From Dermatemys mawii (Eukaryota; Chordata; Testudines; Dermatemydidae): 64,000 bases of DNA. The DNA lies in contig ML677348.1 in the NCBI GenBank assembly GCA_007922305.1, positions 20,617,263 to 20,681,262 of the forward strand, written 5' to 3'. The notes under the pieces were generated by a model. That model was not told the DNA's origin, made no database searches, and was given only the letters and a program-made list of their open reading frames with translations. Shown piece after piece: positions 11,816-23,689 of the stretch (the stretch's first letter is position 1; each line of letters begins with the position of its first letter). A program made the translations under genes and the position numbers.

Positions 11816-13139
11816 GTAGGAAATGGGCTAGCAGGGGTGCATTAAGTCCTCATTTCATCACTTACACCATTTTTATTCGCATTGTCATTTCTATTCCACG
11901 TACATAACCATTAGCTTCAAGACCATTGTCAGTCTAATTCAGCTTCTTTCGGCCACCGTTTTTGGCCTTGAAGGATGTTGACTTCTATTCTGAACATACC
12001 TCACTCTGAGAGCTGTTATTAGCAGTACTCTATTCATGGCCATAGGGTTCACAGAGAAGCTGCTTTTAAGCCAACTATACCATGTTTATCTGCTTTTGAC
12101 ATTTATAGCCCCATTTAGCCCCTCTGTCACTGCAGGGTTACTTTAAGTACCACATTGTTGTTTTGTAGGTAGACACAGTCTGCCCTTTAATTTGAGAGCA
12201 TCTATTGATTTCCATTAGTAGCATATGAATATAGTTCCTTTTGGTTCTTTACAAGGCTTCAAATATGAAGTAACTGAAAACACACACATTTCCTTAGACT
12301 ACTTGGGGCTTGTGCAAAATGTTTATAAGAAGGGCTCAGCACTAACTATTGATGAAAATGCAGAAAATGATATAGGTCTATGCCGTGCATCTAAAGCTTC
12401 TAACTCTGCTGATGACCTATGTGGGCATCAGAATGATGCCACATGATGGATTTTATGTTTTATCAGTTTGCTTCTTTAAAAATTTAGGAAATTACTCACA
12501 AAAACCTACATTAACAAAGCATCCTTAAGGCTGCACAGTCAAGCACTCAAAAGTGAGGAAATGCTAGAATTGAGGTTGCCTGTGCAACCTTAATTTGGCC
12601 CCCAGCGTGCAACTACATTATGATGCAGTCTTTCATTACATGATCACACACTTTTTTCCACAGGACTGCTGCCTCATTCACTGCACATGATGGATCAGCT
12701 TTGGGGATGAATAAGGCTGTGGAATGTTAGGAGATTGTTGTCAGGAAGAGCTCTATTTCATCTGTTCCTGAAGTTGGAAAGTGTGTCCCTATAGAGGGAA
12801 CTGGGACAGTTGGGCTTAGGCCATCCCGAAATGAAAGGCTTACCCTCTTAACTGGGGAAAAGGAACTACATAACCCAGGCCACAACAGAATTCAGGGGAC
12901 AACAGATGTAAAAACAGGAATGAATGTCAGAGACTGAAGATCAGGGTTCCAGATGGGGACAGAAAGCAGAGAAGCCTAGACCATGTCCACTGCTCCTCAA
13001 TGAAGTCCAAAGAACCAGTGGATGACCTCCAGAGGAAGTCTGCCAAGAGACATGATGTGATGGGGGAATGGAAACAGGAACCATAGTCACAGAACTCTCT
13101 TCCCTTCCCCCAATCACCCCACTCCCTGGTGAGCTTCCT
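11816..13139. other. Unassigned noncoding DNA
   Basis: No gene or repeat recognised. A 73-codon frame at 12225-12446 has fairly even composition but no domain and no visible splice sites. I do not call it a gene. Confidence 0.4.
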
Positions 13140-14262
13140 CCTCCTGGTCTGGTGGAATCCTTATTGAGGCTGCAGGAACAACCCATCCCGATGTGTAGAA
13201 AGAATAGTAAATATGGCAGGCGACCAGCTTGGCTTAACAGTGAAATATGTGCTGATCTTAAACACAAAAAAGAAGCTTACAAGAAGTGGAAGATTGGACA
13301 AATGACCAGGGAGGAGTATAAAAATATTGCTCAGGCATGCAGGAGTGAAATTAGGAAGGCTAAATCACATTTGGAGTTTCAGCTAGCAAGATAAGTTAGG
13401 AGTAACATGAAGGGTTTCTTCAGGTATGTTAGCAGCAAGAAGAAACTCATGGAAAGTGTGGGCCCTAATGACAGAGGATGACAGAGGGTGTGGAGGATGT
13501 GGAGACAGCAAGTATACTCAATTTTTTCTTTGCCTCCGTCTTTGAGAAAAAGGTCAGCTCCCAGACTACTGCACTGCGCAGCACAGTATGGGGAGGAGGT
13601 GACCAGCTCTCTATGGAGCAAGAAGTGGTTCAGGACTATTTAGAAAAGCTGGATGAGCACAAGTCCATGGGGCCAGATGCGCGGCATCCAAGGGTGCTAA
13701 AGGAGTTGGTGGAGGTGATTGCAGAGCCACTGTTTATTGTCTCTGAAAACTCATGGTGATCGGGGGAGGTCCTGGATGACTGGAAAAAGACTAATGTAAT
13801 GCCCATCTTTAAAAAAGAAAGGAGGAGGATCCAGGGAACTACAGGCCAGTCAGCCTCACCTCAGTCCCTGGAAAAATCATGGAGCAGGTCCTCAAGGAAT
13901 CAATTCTTTAAGCACTCAAAGGAGAGGAAAGTGACCAAAACAGTCAGCATGGATTCACCAAGGGCAAGTCATGCCTGACTAACCTAATTGCCTTCTATGA
14001 TGAAATAACTGGCTCTGTGGATGAGGGGAAAGCAGTGGATGTGTTATTCCTTGACTTTAGCAAAGCTTTTGATATGGTCTCCCACAGCAAGTTACAGTAT
14101 GGGCTGGGTGGACTATAAGGTTGATAGAAAGCTGGCTAGATTGTCGGGCTCAATGGGTCGTGATCAATGGCTCCATGTCTAGCTGGAAGCCGGTATCAAG
14201 TGGAGTGCCCCAAGGGTCGGTCCTGGGGTCGATTTTGTTCAACATCTTCATTAATGATCCAC
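13140..14262 (+). mobile_element. CR1 LINE fragment (ORF2 linker and reverse transcriptase N-part)
   Basis: The translation contains RRPAWLNSEICADLKHKKEA and EEYKNIAQACRSEIRKAKSH, the linker between endonuclease and reverse transcriptase in CR1 ORF2. It continues with the 'KSMGPD' (usual P-D-x-I-H) block and then, in shifted frames, the '[12 protein letters not shown]' and '[13 protein letters not shown]'-type motifs. CR1 is the dominant LINE of reptiles and birds and copies itself by target-primed reverse transcription. The copy stops abruptly near 14262, before the FADD catalytic motif and with no 3' tail, so it is truncated at both ends. At least three frameshifts and several stops make it inactive. 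Confidence 0.9.
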
Positions 14263-14479
14263 AGATGGCAGCAGATCACTTGGTGTCTGATGGGACATGA
14301 AGGTGAGGAAGTGGATGGTATGGTCCTCAAGAGTGAATGGATGTTCTCTAGGCATGGTTTGAAGACTGACCATCTGGAGCATGTTCAGCCTGATCAGACT
14401 GTATATTAAGGAGGCCAGGGGACTCATCGGGTAGGGGCCCAATGACAAGGTCAGAGGCCCAAGAGTGAGCAAGGAGCAC

Positions 14480-15183
14480 CCTCCTGCCGGACCCACTCAA
14501 AAGAAGCAGCGGGAAGGCTGCCCTCACCTTATGGAGCACACAATGGGAGACTCACAGGGTGGTCAACCCTATGCACTGGTTGAGTACCACAGGGTCCACC
14601 TCCAGCCATAGTTCAGGAGGTGTCTGAGTCTGGCGACATGAGCCAGGGCCACTGTCCTGTACCACATGCGCATGAAGATATGGGTTGGGTGGCACAGGTT
14701 CAACCAAGAGGTCTTCCCCCTTAATGCCTGCTATAGTCCTGGTTGCTGAGACTAGCTTCCAGGTCCTAAAACTGGCAGCTCAGAGAGTCTTAGGGGAGAC
14801 CTCTCAGGAAGAGATAAAACTGCTGCTGGTTGTATCAGAGCCTTGAAAGTGGCAGAGGAAGGCAAGTGCCAGCATGCTCCATGCTGGACAGCAAGCAACA
14901 TAAGGAGTCTCTGCAGAGTCTGAAGGTGCAATATGTGGACCTGGATGCAAATGCAAATCAGATCCTGTCCGCCCTGTCTCAGAGGAGTGCTCTGGACAGG
15001 CGCAGAGAACCAGTGCTTCCCCACCCAAAAGAACTCCAGGATCTTCCTCTGGAGGTTGGCCAGGAGCAGGCTCAGAGTGTTGAACCAATGCCAGAGCATG
15101 GGACGGAACCAGCTGGTTGACAGCCAATGTCCCTCCCCCAAGAAAACAGCCACTATGGAAGCCTCATTCATTTCCTCTATCAA
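14480..15183 (-). mobile_element. Tx1-like (L1 superfamily) non-LTR retrotransposon, 3' part of the polymerase ORF
   Basis: On the minus strand, 14752-15183 reads LLANLQRKILEFFWVGKHWF, then LRQGGQDLICI and HLQTLQRLLM. This order (hydrophobic helix, FFW-x-G-x-HW, G-G-Q-x-L, then LQ-x-LQRLL) resembles the region after the polymerase core in Tx1-branch L1 elements and differs from anything in CR1. After a stop, further minus-strand sequence toward 14560 reads VALAHVARLRHLLNYG, compatible with the C-terminal region. Several stops interrupt it. No 3' tail or target duplication was found. An alternative is another L1-related clade; a CR1 origin is unlikely. The call is from remembered family patterns. 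Confidence 0.55.
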
Positions 15184-16495
15184 TCAGGTACCCTGGTTTT
15201 CAGATCAATCCAATTCTCCAGTGGGGAGGGGTTGGTGGCAGGAAGGTAAACTCCAAGATAGTGCAATGGACCTGTGCCTCACTCTTCTTTCTCTCTCTCC
15301 ATGATTTTCATGGATTTCTGTCTCTTACTGAATCGCCTTCTCCAAGACAATACACTTCCTACAAACTAGACTTTTGGGGACTCATTCCTGACATTACACT
15401 TTATTTTCTAGCAGCAATGGAATTTAACTGACTTAATTTGGAGTGGCCAGATCTTGTGGTCCAGCCAAGCTGTGCTTGATACAAGACTGGTGGATGGCAG
15501 GAGCAAAGGTTGCTTCATGTCAGCTGTGTGGCTCTCAATTCCTGAGGCCTTCTGACCATAGGCCATTCCCTGGTGTAAACTAAAGCAGTCTAATGGCTAC
15601 TGTAACATATGCTGGGTGCTCACAATTCCCAGGGACCACTCTGGCACCCAGGGGTTGCTTGGATATAGAGATTCCCTGACTATGTCCCATGGTCTCCTGG
15701 AAATGCAACCTGCCCAAGAGGGTCATGGAGGGAGCAGGGAGAGGATGCTCTGATGGTGGCTATATAGGAAGAAGCTTCAAAGAGCCAGTTAAACATGCTT
15801 TAGGTTTGTTTGTTTTGCCATAGTACGTGTGGCATATTTTATTTTCACACCTCTCTGTGAAATATTACTGCATTTCCCTCAGCAGGATAAATGAGAATTG
15901 ATACATCTGTATTTGCAACTAGGTGAAGCCCTATAGCACAAATCAGCAAGATCGTTCCAGAAACTCCTAAGAAGCATGATATGAAAGTTGTGCGTGAGGT
16001 GTAAAGTGAACTTTGCCTGAAATGATAAGAGAGGAGATCTCAGAGTTCAAGGGCTCAAAGGGTAATGCAGTCACTCAAAGTTACACTCTGTTCGATATTG
16101 AAATAGCTTTCAAGTGTGACAGGAGAGAATTAATCACCTCCCTTTAAAATGAAATGATCTTTAGCCACCTGCTGTTCTAGCTGTCAGGAACCATCCTCAA
16201 TTTCAGTTTAAAAACAAAGCTGGTTTTAGATCATAAGAATGCAACCCAAAAAACCTGAAAACTAATAATCTCTCAGTTTTCATTTCCTATAGAAAAGCCT
16301 CAGTTGTCCATGCTGCTTGCTTATCAGTAGCTCTATATTTCACACGCACTAGCTAAGGCAGATGGGTTAAGTAGCTTCTCTGTGGGCTAGTGGTCTAGGC
16401 ATTGACTACAGAACCAAGAAATCTTTCTTAGTTCCTCACATAAGTACTAGGATTTTTTTTAGAAACTTTTACTAATAGTGGGAGTGGCAGGGGTT
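15184..16495. other. Unassigned noncoding DNA
   Basis: I recognise no gene or repeat here. Coding-like frames up to 104 codons (15117-15431) show no domain and overlap each other. Confidence 0.4.
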
Positions 16496-16499
16496 TGTG

Positions 16500-16735
16500 C
16501 TGCCTTTGTATGCGTGCCTTCATAGACAGCATATGAGGCTGAATGGATAGTACACAAGATGGGATTTGGGAGACCTGGGTTCTAGTCTTGACTTGGCCAC
16601 TTGCTTGCTGGGTGATGCTGGGCAAGTAACTTCAATTCTCAGCACCTCAGTTTCCCCATCTGTAAAATGATACTGACCTCCTGTATAAAGTGCTTTGAGG
16701 TCTACTGATGAACAGTGCTGCATGAGAACTACTGC
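16500..16735 (+). repeat. MIR SINE
   Basis: This is a good match to the MIR core in sense orientation: 'gggagacctgggttctagtc', 'cttggccacttgcttgctgg', 'gctgggcaagtaacttcaat' and 'cctcagtttccccatctgta' occur in the expected order and spacing. The 3' part includes 'aaagtgctttgaggtc' and 'gaacagtgctgcatgag'. MIR is an ancient amniote SINE, so this is one of the oldest recognisable insertions in the window. Confidence 0.85.
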
Positions 16736-17660
16736 ACCCTGCCTCAGGAAAGGAGCAGTAGAGGTGGGTTCTTCAGGCTTGCCTAGAAAGGCTGCAGGGA
16801 AGCAGCCAATCAGAGCCCAGCAGGCTCAGTTAAAAGGAGCTACTGGGCCTAAGCAGGCCAGTTCCTTGTTGGGGTTAGAGGAGCAAGCAAGGGTGCTTGT
16901 TGCTGGTCACAGGTGCTCAAGAAGAGACCCTGAGGAAAGGTTTTGGTGATACTGGCATTCTGCAAGGAGGAAGAGGATTTGAAAACTTCAGCACTGAGGT
17001 CAGAGTGAAGAGAAAGGGTCTACATGGGAAAAGGCCCAGGGAATACCAGCAGCAAACTGAGGGAAATAGTATGGGGCTGTTGTGTGGGGGGTTCCTGGGC
17101 TGGGACTCGGAGTAGTGGGTGGGCCTGGCTCTTGCCAGAAGCCAGTGGGGAAATGGCCTAAGTCCCCAAAAGAGAATAAGGTTCTTTACTAAAAGCCCAA
17201 GAAAGGGCCTGGATTTAAATAGGTACAGAGATGGGACTGAAGACCCTGGTGAGAGCTAACTATTTGTTGAACTTTCTTATTCCAGCAGGGGTTCATCCAT
17301 TCATCTGTTGACTGTGACAAGTGGATGGCTGAGCCACTGAAGAGCCATTTAGTGAGGCCAACAACCTATAGAGGGCACCAGGAGCGAGGGGAAAAAAGAG
17401 GTTGCAGCATCGTACTCAGTCCACAGGAGGCACTGATGAGAGGTGAGTGTCCTGCTACCTGGGATTTGCAGGATTTTATTTTATTTTGCTCAGAGTCTGA
17501 AAATCAAGGTACAAATCTTTTAAAGGGGAAAAGTGTATCACATATGAGCAGGGGAAACCTGGAAACTAAAATCCTCCATAGTGAATCCCAAAGCAAAGAC
17601 ATGCTTGATTTTGGTTTTGTTCTTGGGAACACAAAGCATGATGATTGAGGTACCACCATA
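16736..17660 (+). repeat. GC-rich LTR-like or unclassified repeat block
   Basis: The block has a sharp left edge against the MIR tail. It contains 'agccaatcagagcccagcag', a CCAAT-box-like phrase, followed by 'gttaaaaggagcta' about 20 bases later, an arrangement seen in promoters of LTRs. Later parts are 'gttgaactttcttattccag' and 'gccatttagtgaggccaaca'. I believe this sequence type is repeated in turtle genomes but cannot name the family. Frames of 84 and 107 codons show no retroviral or other domain. The boundaries are approximate. Confidence 0.35.
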
Positions 17661-18508
17661 GCACAGCTGCCATCAGTTGAGAACCAGACTATCATGCAGG
17701 TTCCCACATATCTTGTTTATTTCATAGGACAGGTCCCAAAACTTGCCGTTTGGCTCACACATTTGCAAACTCTGTTTAGAAACAGTGTAGTATTCATTTT
17801 CTTCTATATCAGAGGGGGAAAAAGAAGAAATGTAATTAGCAGAATTGCTGTCTAACAGCCAGGATTCTGTTTTGCATTTAAACCCTAAATATTGGAGTGC
17901 AACATTAGCACATTACTGCCAACTTGATATTCTAGTTTTGAGTGGATGTTTGTTGTCCCCTCAATAAGTCCTGGTGAGTTGACTGGGTTTGATTTTCTTG
18001 TTTCATCTATCTAATCAATTTATTTAGTGTTGTGATGACTGGAATGTGCATGGATAACACCACTGCCACGTGAGACAACCAGTTTAACCTGATTTTCTAC
18101 AGGTTTTGGAGAACAGCAGCCCACTGATGTCAATCTAAGCATAGTTGTTAAAGTAGAAATCCCAGAACCTTTGCTTTGCCATCTTTTTTTTTTAAAAAGA
18201 ATCTAAACTACATCTAAAGATTACTTTGTAAGTAATGCCCTAACCACAGCATTTGGAGTCATGTGCAGAAATAACAGCAACATGTGCCCTTTGCCATAAA
18301 TGGCCCAAGACAAATGACAGTACAATCCCATTTGTAGAATGGCTCTGTTAGAGAGCTGCATACTCTTCAAACGTGCCTCATTTCAAGGTCATTCATTTTA
18401 GTCCCAAAGCTATCTACAATCTGCACAAATTTGGTTTCCCCAATTTTTTTTTAATATTGAAATCAGAAATAACCACACAACCAAGATTATACAAAAAGCA
18501 GTTTACAT
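17661..18508. other. Unassigned noncoding DNA
   Basis: AT-rich sequence with no gene, RNA or recognisable repeat. Confidence 0.4.
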
Positions 18509-18511
18509 TAA

Positions 18512-18751
18512 GGGTATGTCTTTGGTACAGAAAGAGCACAGGCTTGCCTAGTCCAGGTGGAGCATCCCCAGTGCAAAGACCTACCCAGGCCAGACCCATA
18601 TGACTGAGTCCACACCAGTGCTATACTAGCCTGCCTGTCGGGGTGGACTCCTGACAAGCTATCCTGTGATTCTTAGTGCTGTACTACCCTGTGGATTTAT
18701 TTGTAATGTGCCGTGGGAGAACTTGTCTGTTCTTCCTGTGTGGATGTGCTC
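18512..18751. mobile_element. Harbinger-like MITE, diverged
   Basis: The left end GGGTATGTCTTTGG follows TAA (18509-18511), and the complement of the right end, GAGCACATCCACAC, is preceded by TAA on its own strand (TTA at 18752-18754 on +). The ends are poorly conserved, so the right edge is a best guess. No coding content. Confidence 0.5.
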
Positions 18752-18754
18752 TTA

Positions 18755-21235
18755 GCTCACCAGCTCAGCAAATTAAACTTCCGGTTGCTTACAAGACCTG
18801 GATCCCACTCAGGATGAGGAGCTGTTCCAGTTGTTGTTAATGCAAGTCACAGCTCAGACAATGTCTGACTAGCCATTTGTGCATGAAATCCTAGTGACTG
18901 CCTGTGCAAATCAGGCACATATTGTGCCTGTGTGTTTTTGAAAGTCAAGCCCTCTGTAACTTGCTTAAGTCAATAGAAGTGAATTATTGGCCATGCTCAC
19001 GGTAGTGATCAGGAGCTCCTGTTCTCAGCCAGTGCTCAGTCTACTAGACCATGCTGCATCATTTTACAGTGGTTTTCTTATAAGTATACTGTACAACAAA
19101 CCATACATCTGGGTAAGGGTAGTTAACCCAATGAGTATACTGGCTTCAGTGAAACTGTATAAACTGGGAGGAAAGTGTGTTGTCAGTGTGGGAAAAAAAA
19201 AGACCTGGATTCAGGCTACATTTGGCTTAAGTTGAAATGTGCCTGTTTAACATGAAGGATTTTAGTTTCAAAATCAATATGCTATTTCTGCTTGTAGTGT
19301 GTTGGATTCAGTGACATTGATTTCCACAAATATGTGTTCATTTTACACAGAAGATTTTAAATGGCGTTTATTCTTGCACTCCGTTTTTTTCCCTCTGCAA
19401 CTGCTCATGGGTGTGTGTAAGACTCAAACCTATTTATAGACCATGTGTAGGTTGAAAACAGATTTAAGAATCTGCGTAGCTACTCTTTGGCTGTTTCCAC
19501 TAGTGCTCTACTTTCTATTCCATTTGGTGGGGAATGTACAAATGTGGGTGCGGGGCTGGGAAATGGAAGAGTTAAATTCCCCCATCTCTGAGTTAGTGCT
19601 GATCCATTTTGTGCCTTTACCGGCTCCCTCAGCCTAGAAACAACACTGGCAGATCTCCACATTTCTCACCTCTCAACCTACCAATGCCCAAATGTGGGAC
19701 AGAATATGTAACGAAGACCTAAAATGAGGGATAACATATTTTCATGCAGGAACTTTGTTTAGCAGAATTCCTTCCTTTCTTTAGGATATGTCATCACCAT
19801 AGAATTAGCCCCAGGCTCTTGGATACTTTCCCCAGGACTGTCCACACAGTCTTGAGTCCTTTAAGCCTATGCTAGTCGAAACAGCTGAAGATATAGGTTT
19901 GAGCTTGGATTTCTCTTCATCCTAGACTGGCAATTCACCTGCTTTGCAGTGAGGATCATGCCCAGGTGCTGATAGATCTTTAATGCCTTCCCACATTTTA
20001 CAGGGCTATATTTTCTAGCTTTGCCTCCTTTTTTTTTTTTCCCCCCTGCAGCATAAGTCCTCTACCCTGGTTGACGTTTAAACCCCTCATTTGCCTGCTA
20101 TATTTCTGCTGCATTTGAACGGATGTGCTGTCTGAGAAATCCTCCTCCTAGGGTGCTGTCAGCTGGCCTGAAGCTAACTCCTGCCTTCTGGCGAAGTTCT
20201 TATGTGAGTCAGAAAGACTCATCATTTGGGGAGGGGTACCTGTAACCAGCAGTTCTACCAGGAAGTCCCCAAATAGCTGATAGAAGAGGGGATAAAGGGG
20301 TGGGATGTGAACTCCAGGCCACTGGCCAAGGACAACTGTGAGAGGGGAGCAGAGAAGGGACGGGCATTTTAAAGGGACTTCTGGGTTGCTGGACTTAAGA
20401 TCCTGAGAGGAAAAGGACACTGCCCAACTTACTTGGGGGGTGGGTCTTTTTCTCATGGTTTATGTTTATGGACCCTAGCTGCAGTGTTTTCCTAAATTAC
20501 TGCTAAGTCCCTTCTTTTATTGAAAGATTTTGCTACCCTCAGACTCTTCTTGTGAGTGAGGAAGTGTTGACTCTTAGAGATGCCCAGGGATGTGCGTAAT
20601 TGTCCCAAGTCACTGGGTGGGGTCTTGAGCTGGTTTTGTGTTGTTGAAAAGGGACCCCTAGATACTCAACCTGGCCCTTGCTGCTGGCTCCAGCAGGCAG
20701 AAGGGTTACAATAAAATCAGTGATTTTATTTTCTACAGGGACTGGGAATTTTCAAACCACCTGTAGATACAGTGGACGACAGCTGTGTATAATCATCTTA
20801 TCCTCAAAGCCACTTGCTGAGAAACATTTACTCTAAATTATCTTGTTCCCTTCTTTTGTATTGACTGAGTTTTGAACTCTCTCTTCCTGTATAGAAAATT
20901 TTCTGTGTTAAATAGCTCTATTTTCACCTCCCATAGCTTTTGACAGCAGTATTCGTTGTTAAACTTACTGCCTCATGTCTGTCCTTAGCATACTGTCATC
21001 TCAATCCAATGCAGTGATTTCTTTGTCGGTAGATTTTAGGATTGCGAGTTTTGCTTGGACATATTCTCAGAGATTTAATCACTTGACTATCTTTAATTAA
21101 AGATTAATCTTTAATTCTTGGAGACGCCAGGCCAATTCTGGAGGATTGGCATCTCTAGTCGATTTGATGTGATATAAACATTCATTCATCTATAACACAC
21201 TAAGGCATGTCTTGTTGCTTTCTGTGCTTCACAGG
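18755..21235. other. Unassigned noncoding DNA
   Basis: About 2.5 kb without a gene, RNA or repeat that I can name. A T-rich tract is followed by a C-run at 20030-20048. Open frames are short and unsupported. Confidence 0.4.
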
Positions 21236-21560
21236 CAGGGCTGGCTCTAACTTTTTTGCCACCCCAAGCAAAAAAAAAAAAGGGGGATTGGGGTGTGGCG
21301 TGGCCGGGGTGGGGGAGGTAAGGACCTGCAGGGCTGCCACCAGCGCACCAAGCACGTGCCTGGGGTGGCAAGCCCCAGGGGGCTGCCAGCCGGTAGCTGT
21401 TAGGGTGGTAGTCATGCTGCGTTTCTGCGGGAGGTCCGCTGGTCCCATGGATTCAGCGGTGGGTAAGCCAAAGACCCAGGACTGACGGACTGCCCACAGA
21501 AACGCCGCCGAATGCCACCTGACTGCCACGCTTGGGGCAGCAGAACGCGTTTAGCTGCCC
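21236..21560 (+). mobile_element. hAT-like element, left part
   Basis: It begins CAGGGCTGGCTCTAACTTTT followed by 'gccaccccaagcaaaaa'. The same start occurs at 59147 and, diverged, at 61281, where the right end is also present. The interior is GC-rich with many CpG. I could not find the right terminus: sequence after about 21600 ('accggtacgctgtactggcc') resembles the end of a different element. It is probably truncated. High GC creates long antisense frames, which I do not regard as genes. Confidence 0.5.
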
Positions 21561-21701
21561 CTGAGGGCCGCTGAGGAGGGGTGCAAAAGGGGCAGCAATT
21601 TTAAAGCACTTTAAAGTCAGCTGGGTACAGGTCGGTATTGGCAGCCACTTTTTACCGGTACGCTGTACTGGCCCATGCCACCTCACTTTCAACCTTGGGA
21701 C

Positions 21702-21990
21702 AGCCATGCTGGATCAGACCAGTGTGTCACCTAGTTTAATATTGTGATAGCACTGCAAAACAAGGACTGTTTTCCATCAGACCCCTCCCCGTTGCACTTC
21801 TCCATCCTCTTGTCAGATAATGGCAAGGTCCTGACCCAGGAAGTGGCTCTATTTGGGAGTGGGAGTGGCATGGTAGGAAGAAGCTGCAGGAGAAACCCCA
21901 GGAACTGTGAACAGAGCCATGTGTGGAACAGGCTTTGACATCCAGACATCACAGCTGGGTGAAGGTTGGTGTAGGACTTAAGGGGCACAG
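21702..21990 (-). mobile_element. CR1 LINE 3' end fragment
   Basis: The sequence 'gccatgctggatcagaccag' matches the 3'-terminal part of a CR1 subfamily in antisense, also seen at 32625 ('gccatactgggtcataccaa') and 63708. It consists of untranslated 3' end and has decayed beyond about 21780. Confidence 0.55.
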
Positions 21991-22689
21991 TAGTGGCTGG
22001 GTAGAGCACCAGTGCAAAGGTGCCCAGTGAGATTTATTAACTGAGCCTGCCTTGGAAACTCACAAATGCTTATTTGCTTGACTAGAGACTGGACTGCAAA
22101 GGGCTCGCCAGGCACTAGGTCTGCAGGACCCTGGCTGTTGATTGGACTGCTCCAGGGACCCAAACAAAAGCACTGTTGCTCACCTTGAACTGTAACTGCA
22201 TAAGCCTCTGTATCTAGGGTATTTGCAACCTTTTCACTTTCCTACATCAGGGCCGTCTCTAGGCGGGTGCGAGGCCTGAGACAGAAGTGATGAATCTGTC
22301 ACTTCCGGGATTGACCTTCACTTCTGGGACTAACCATGCCCAGCACTGGCTAATCATGCCTGCAGCCTGTGAGGCCCCCCGCAAAGTGTGGGACTTGGAG
22401 CAGTTGCCCTGATTCTCCATACCCAAAGGATGGCTCTGCCTGCTAGCCCTAGGAAAAACCTTTCCCTTAGCCATGTGTCGGAGTGATTACTGGGACCCAA
22501 TGGGGCTAGCGCCTACTAGGTGTAGCTGCTGAAGCACCTACTGTGCTTGCCTTTGAAACGTGGCACACCAGACACACTACTGGCACTCAAGGGGCTTGGG
22601 GCACAGAATAACCCCACTCTTCCAATATCCCATCTCTGAGGATGAGTAATTCTATATGTTTCAGGCAACAGTGCAAGAAATATACCTGC

Positions 22690-22850
22690 GTTCAAAAAAC
22701 GAGAAGTTCATGGAGGATAGGTTTATCCTTGGCTATTAGCTAAGATGGTCAGGGACACAACTCCATGCTCTAGGTGTCCCTAACCCTCTGACTATCAGAA
22801 GATGGGAACTGGACTACAGCGGATGGATCACTCAATAATTCCCTTGTTCT
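22690..22850 (+). mobile_element. CR1 LINE 3' end, part 1 (split by a PLE)
   Basis: The text 'gttcatggaggataggttta', 'ggctattagctaagatggtc' and 'ggatggatcactcaataatt' is the sense version of the CR1 3' region whose antisense form lies at 32700-32850. The copy stops at 22850 and resumes at 23197 after a PLE insertion. CCTTGTTCT occurs at both edges of that insertion. Confidence 0.85.
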
Positions 22851-23187
22851 TGTTAGCTAGCCATTCAATATCTCTGTTCAGTTTGGGACTGAACAGAGAT
22901 ATTGAATGGCTAGCTAACTACAAGAGCAGTTTCTCTTCTCTCACTGTTCACACCTCCAGTTCAGCTGCTAGAGGAACACCTCACCCTCCCTGATTAGAGA
23001 TAAGAGCTGGTTCAGCCTCATTGGACCCACCCTGTTATCTTTAACCTGGCTCCTGCTAACCTATTTATACCTGCCCCTGGATTCTTCCACTGCATGCATC
23101 CGACGAAGTGGGTATTAGCCCACGAAAGCTTATGCTCTAATACTTTAGTTAGTCTTTAAGGTGCCGCAGGACTCTTTGTCACTTCTG
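22851..23187 (+). mobile_element. Penelope-like element, 5'-truncated copy inserted in CR1 (337 bp)
   Basis: The 9-bp sequence CCTTGTTCT flanks the insertion (22842-22850 and 23188-23196). The body matches the 3' end of the larger PLE at 59212-60262: 'gctaactacaagagcagttt', 'cctgattagagataagagct', and the terminal 'gacgaagtgggtattagccc acgaaagcttatgct' block. The copy begins with a perfect 31-bp inverted repeat (22852-22882 and 22888-22918), whose right arm is ordinary element sequence and whose left arm is an inverted duplicate of it. PLEs are retroelements with a reverse transcriptase and, in most groups, a GIY-YIG nuclease; this copy carries neither domain. Confidence 0.8.
22852..22918. 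repeat. Perfect 31-bp hairpin at the PLE 5' junction
   Basis: The arms 22852-22882 and 22888-22918 are perfect reverse complements (start GTTAGCTAGCC, end GGCTAGCTAAC) with a 5-base loop TTGGG. The left arm starts one base after the target duplication. Confidence 0.95.
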
Positions 23188-23196
23188 CCTTGTTCT

Positions 23197-23298
23197 GTTC
23201 ATTCCCTCTGAAGCATCTGGCACCAGCTATTGTCAAAGGACAGGATAGTGGGCTAGATGGACCATTGGTCTGACCCAGTATGGCTATTATGTTCTTAA
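23197..23298 (+). mobile_element. CR1 LINE 3' end, part 2
   Basis: 'gttcattccctctgaagcat', 'gctagatggaccattggtct' and 'gacccagtatggctattatg' complete the 3' end of the CR1 started at 22690. The copy ends at 'gttcttaag'. Confidence 0.85.
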
Positions 23299-23394
23299 GC
23301 CTCATAGTATTTATGGCTAGACTGACCATAGGAGAACTTTCCCCTAATCCCAGTCAGGTCTACTCTGATCCAGCATAGCATTTAATCACATACT

Positions 23395-23490
23395 GGACTT
23401 TATGCATGTAAATATTCCTATTGACTTCAGTGGGATGCTTCACATGCTTAAAGTTAAACACACGCTTAAGTACTTTGCTGGGTCAGGGTC
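23395..23490 (+). repeat. Short dispersed repeat with a CACATGCTTAAAG core
   Basis: 'attgacttcagtgggatgct', 'cacatgcttaaagttaaaca' and 'tactttgctgggtcagggtc' form a recognisable unit. A second copy in the same orientation lies at 37335-37440. I do not know its class. Confidence 0.5.
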
Positions 23491-23689
23491 TTAGTGCTTG
23501 GCATATTCCCTGCAGTGAGATGATTTATATTCCTCTTCTTTAAAAAAAAGTTACTCTAACCTAATGTAACTGTGGCTGATGAAGGTGTGTATGTGGATTG
23601 GAGTTTGCACACATACAAGTTGGGGTACATAAAGTGCACAGTGTCTTTTGAAAAAGAGGTCCATGCTTGCTGCAGTGTTTCATATATTT

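Noticed and set aside
12225..12446. A 73-codon frame with fairly balanced amino acid use
   Set aside because: It is short, lacks a recognisable domain and has no supporting exon signals. It could be tested by conservation but cannot be called from this sequence alone.
16800..16850. CCAAT-like and TTAAAAGG phrases as a host gene promoter
   Set aside because: They lie in a GC-rich block that looks like a repeat, with no downstream exon. An LTR-like origin is more likely.
22852..22918. The perfect hairpin as a transcription terminator or a microRNA precursor
   Set aside because: One arm is ordinary PLE sequence and the other its inverted copy beside a target duplication, so it is an insertion by-product. 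There is no U-tract or promoter context.
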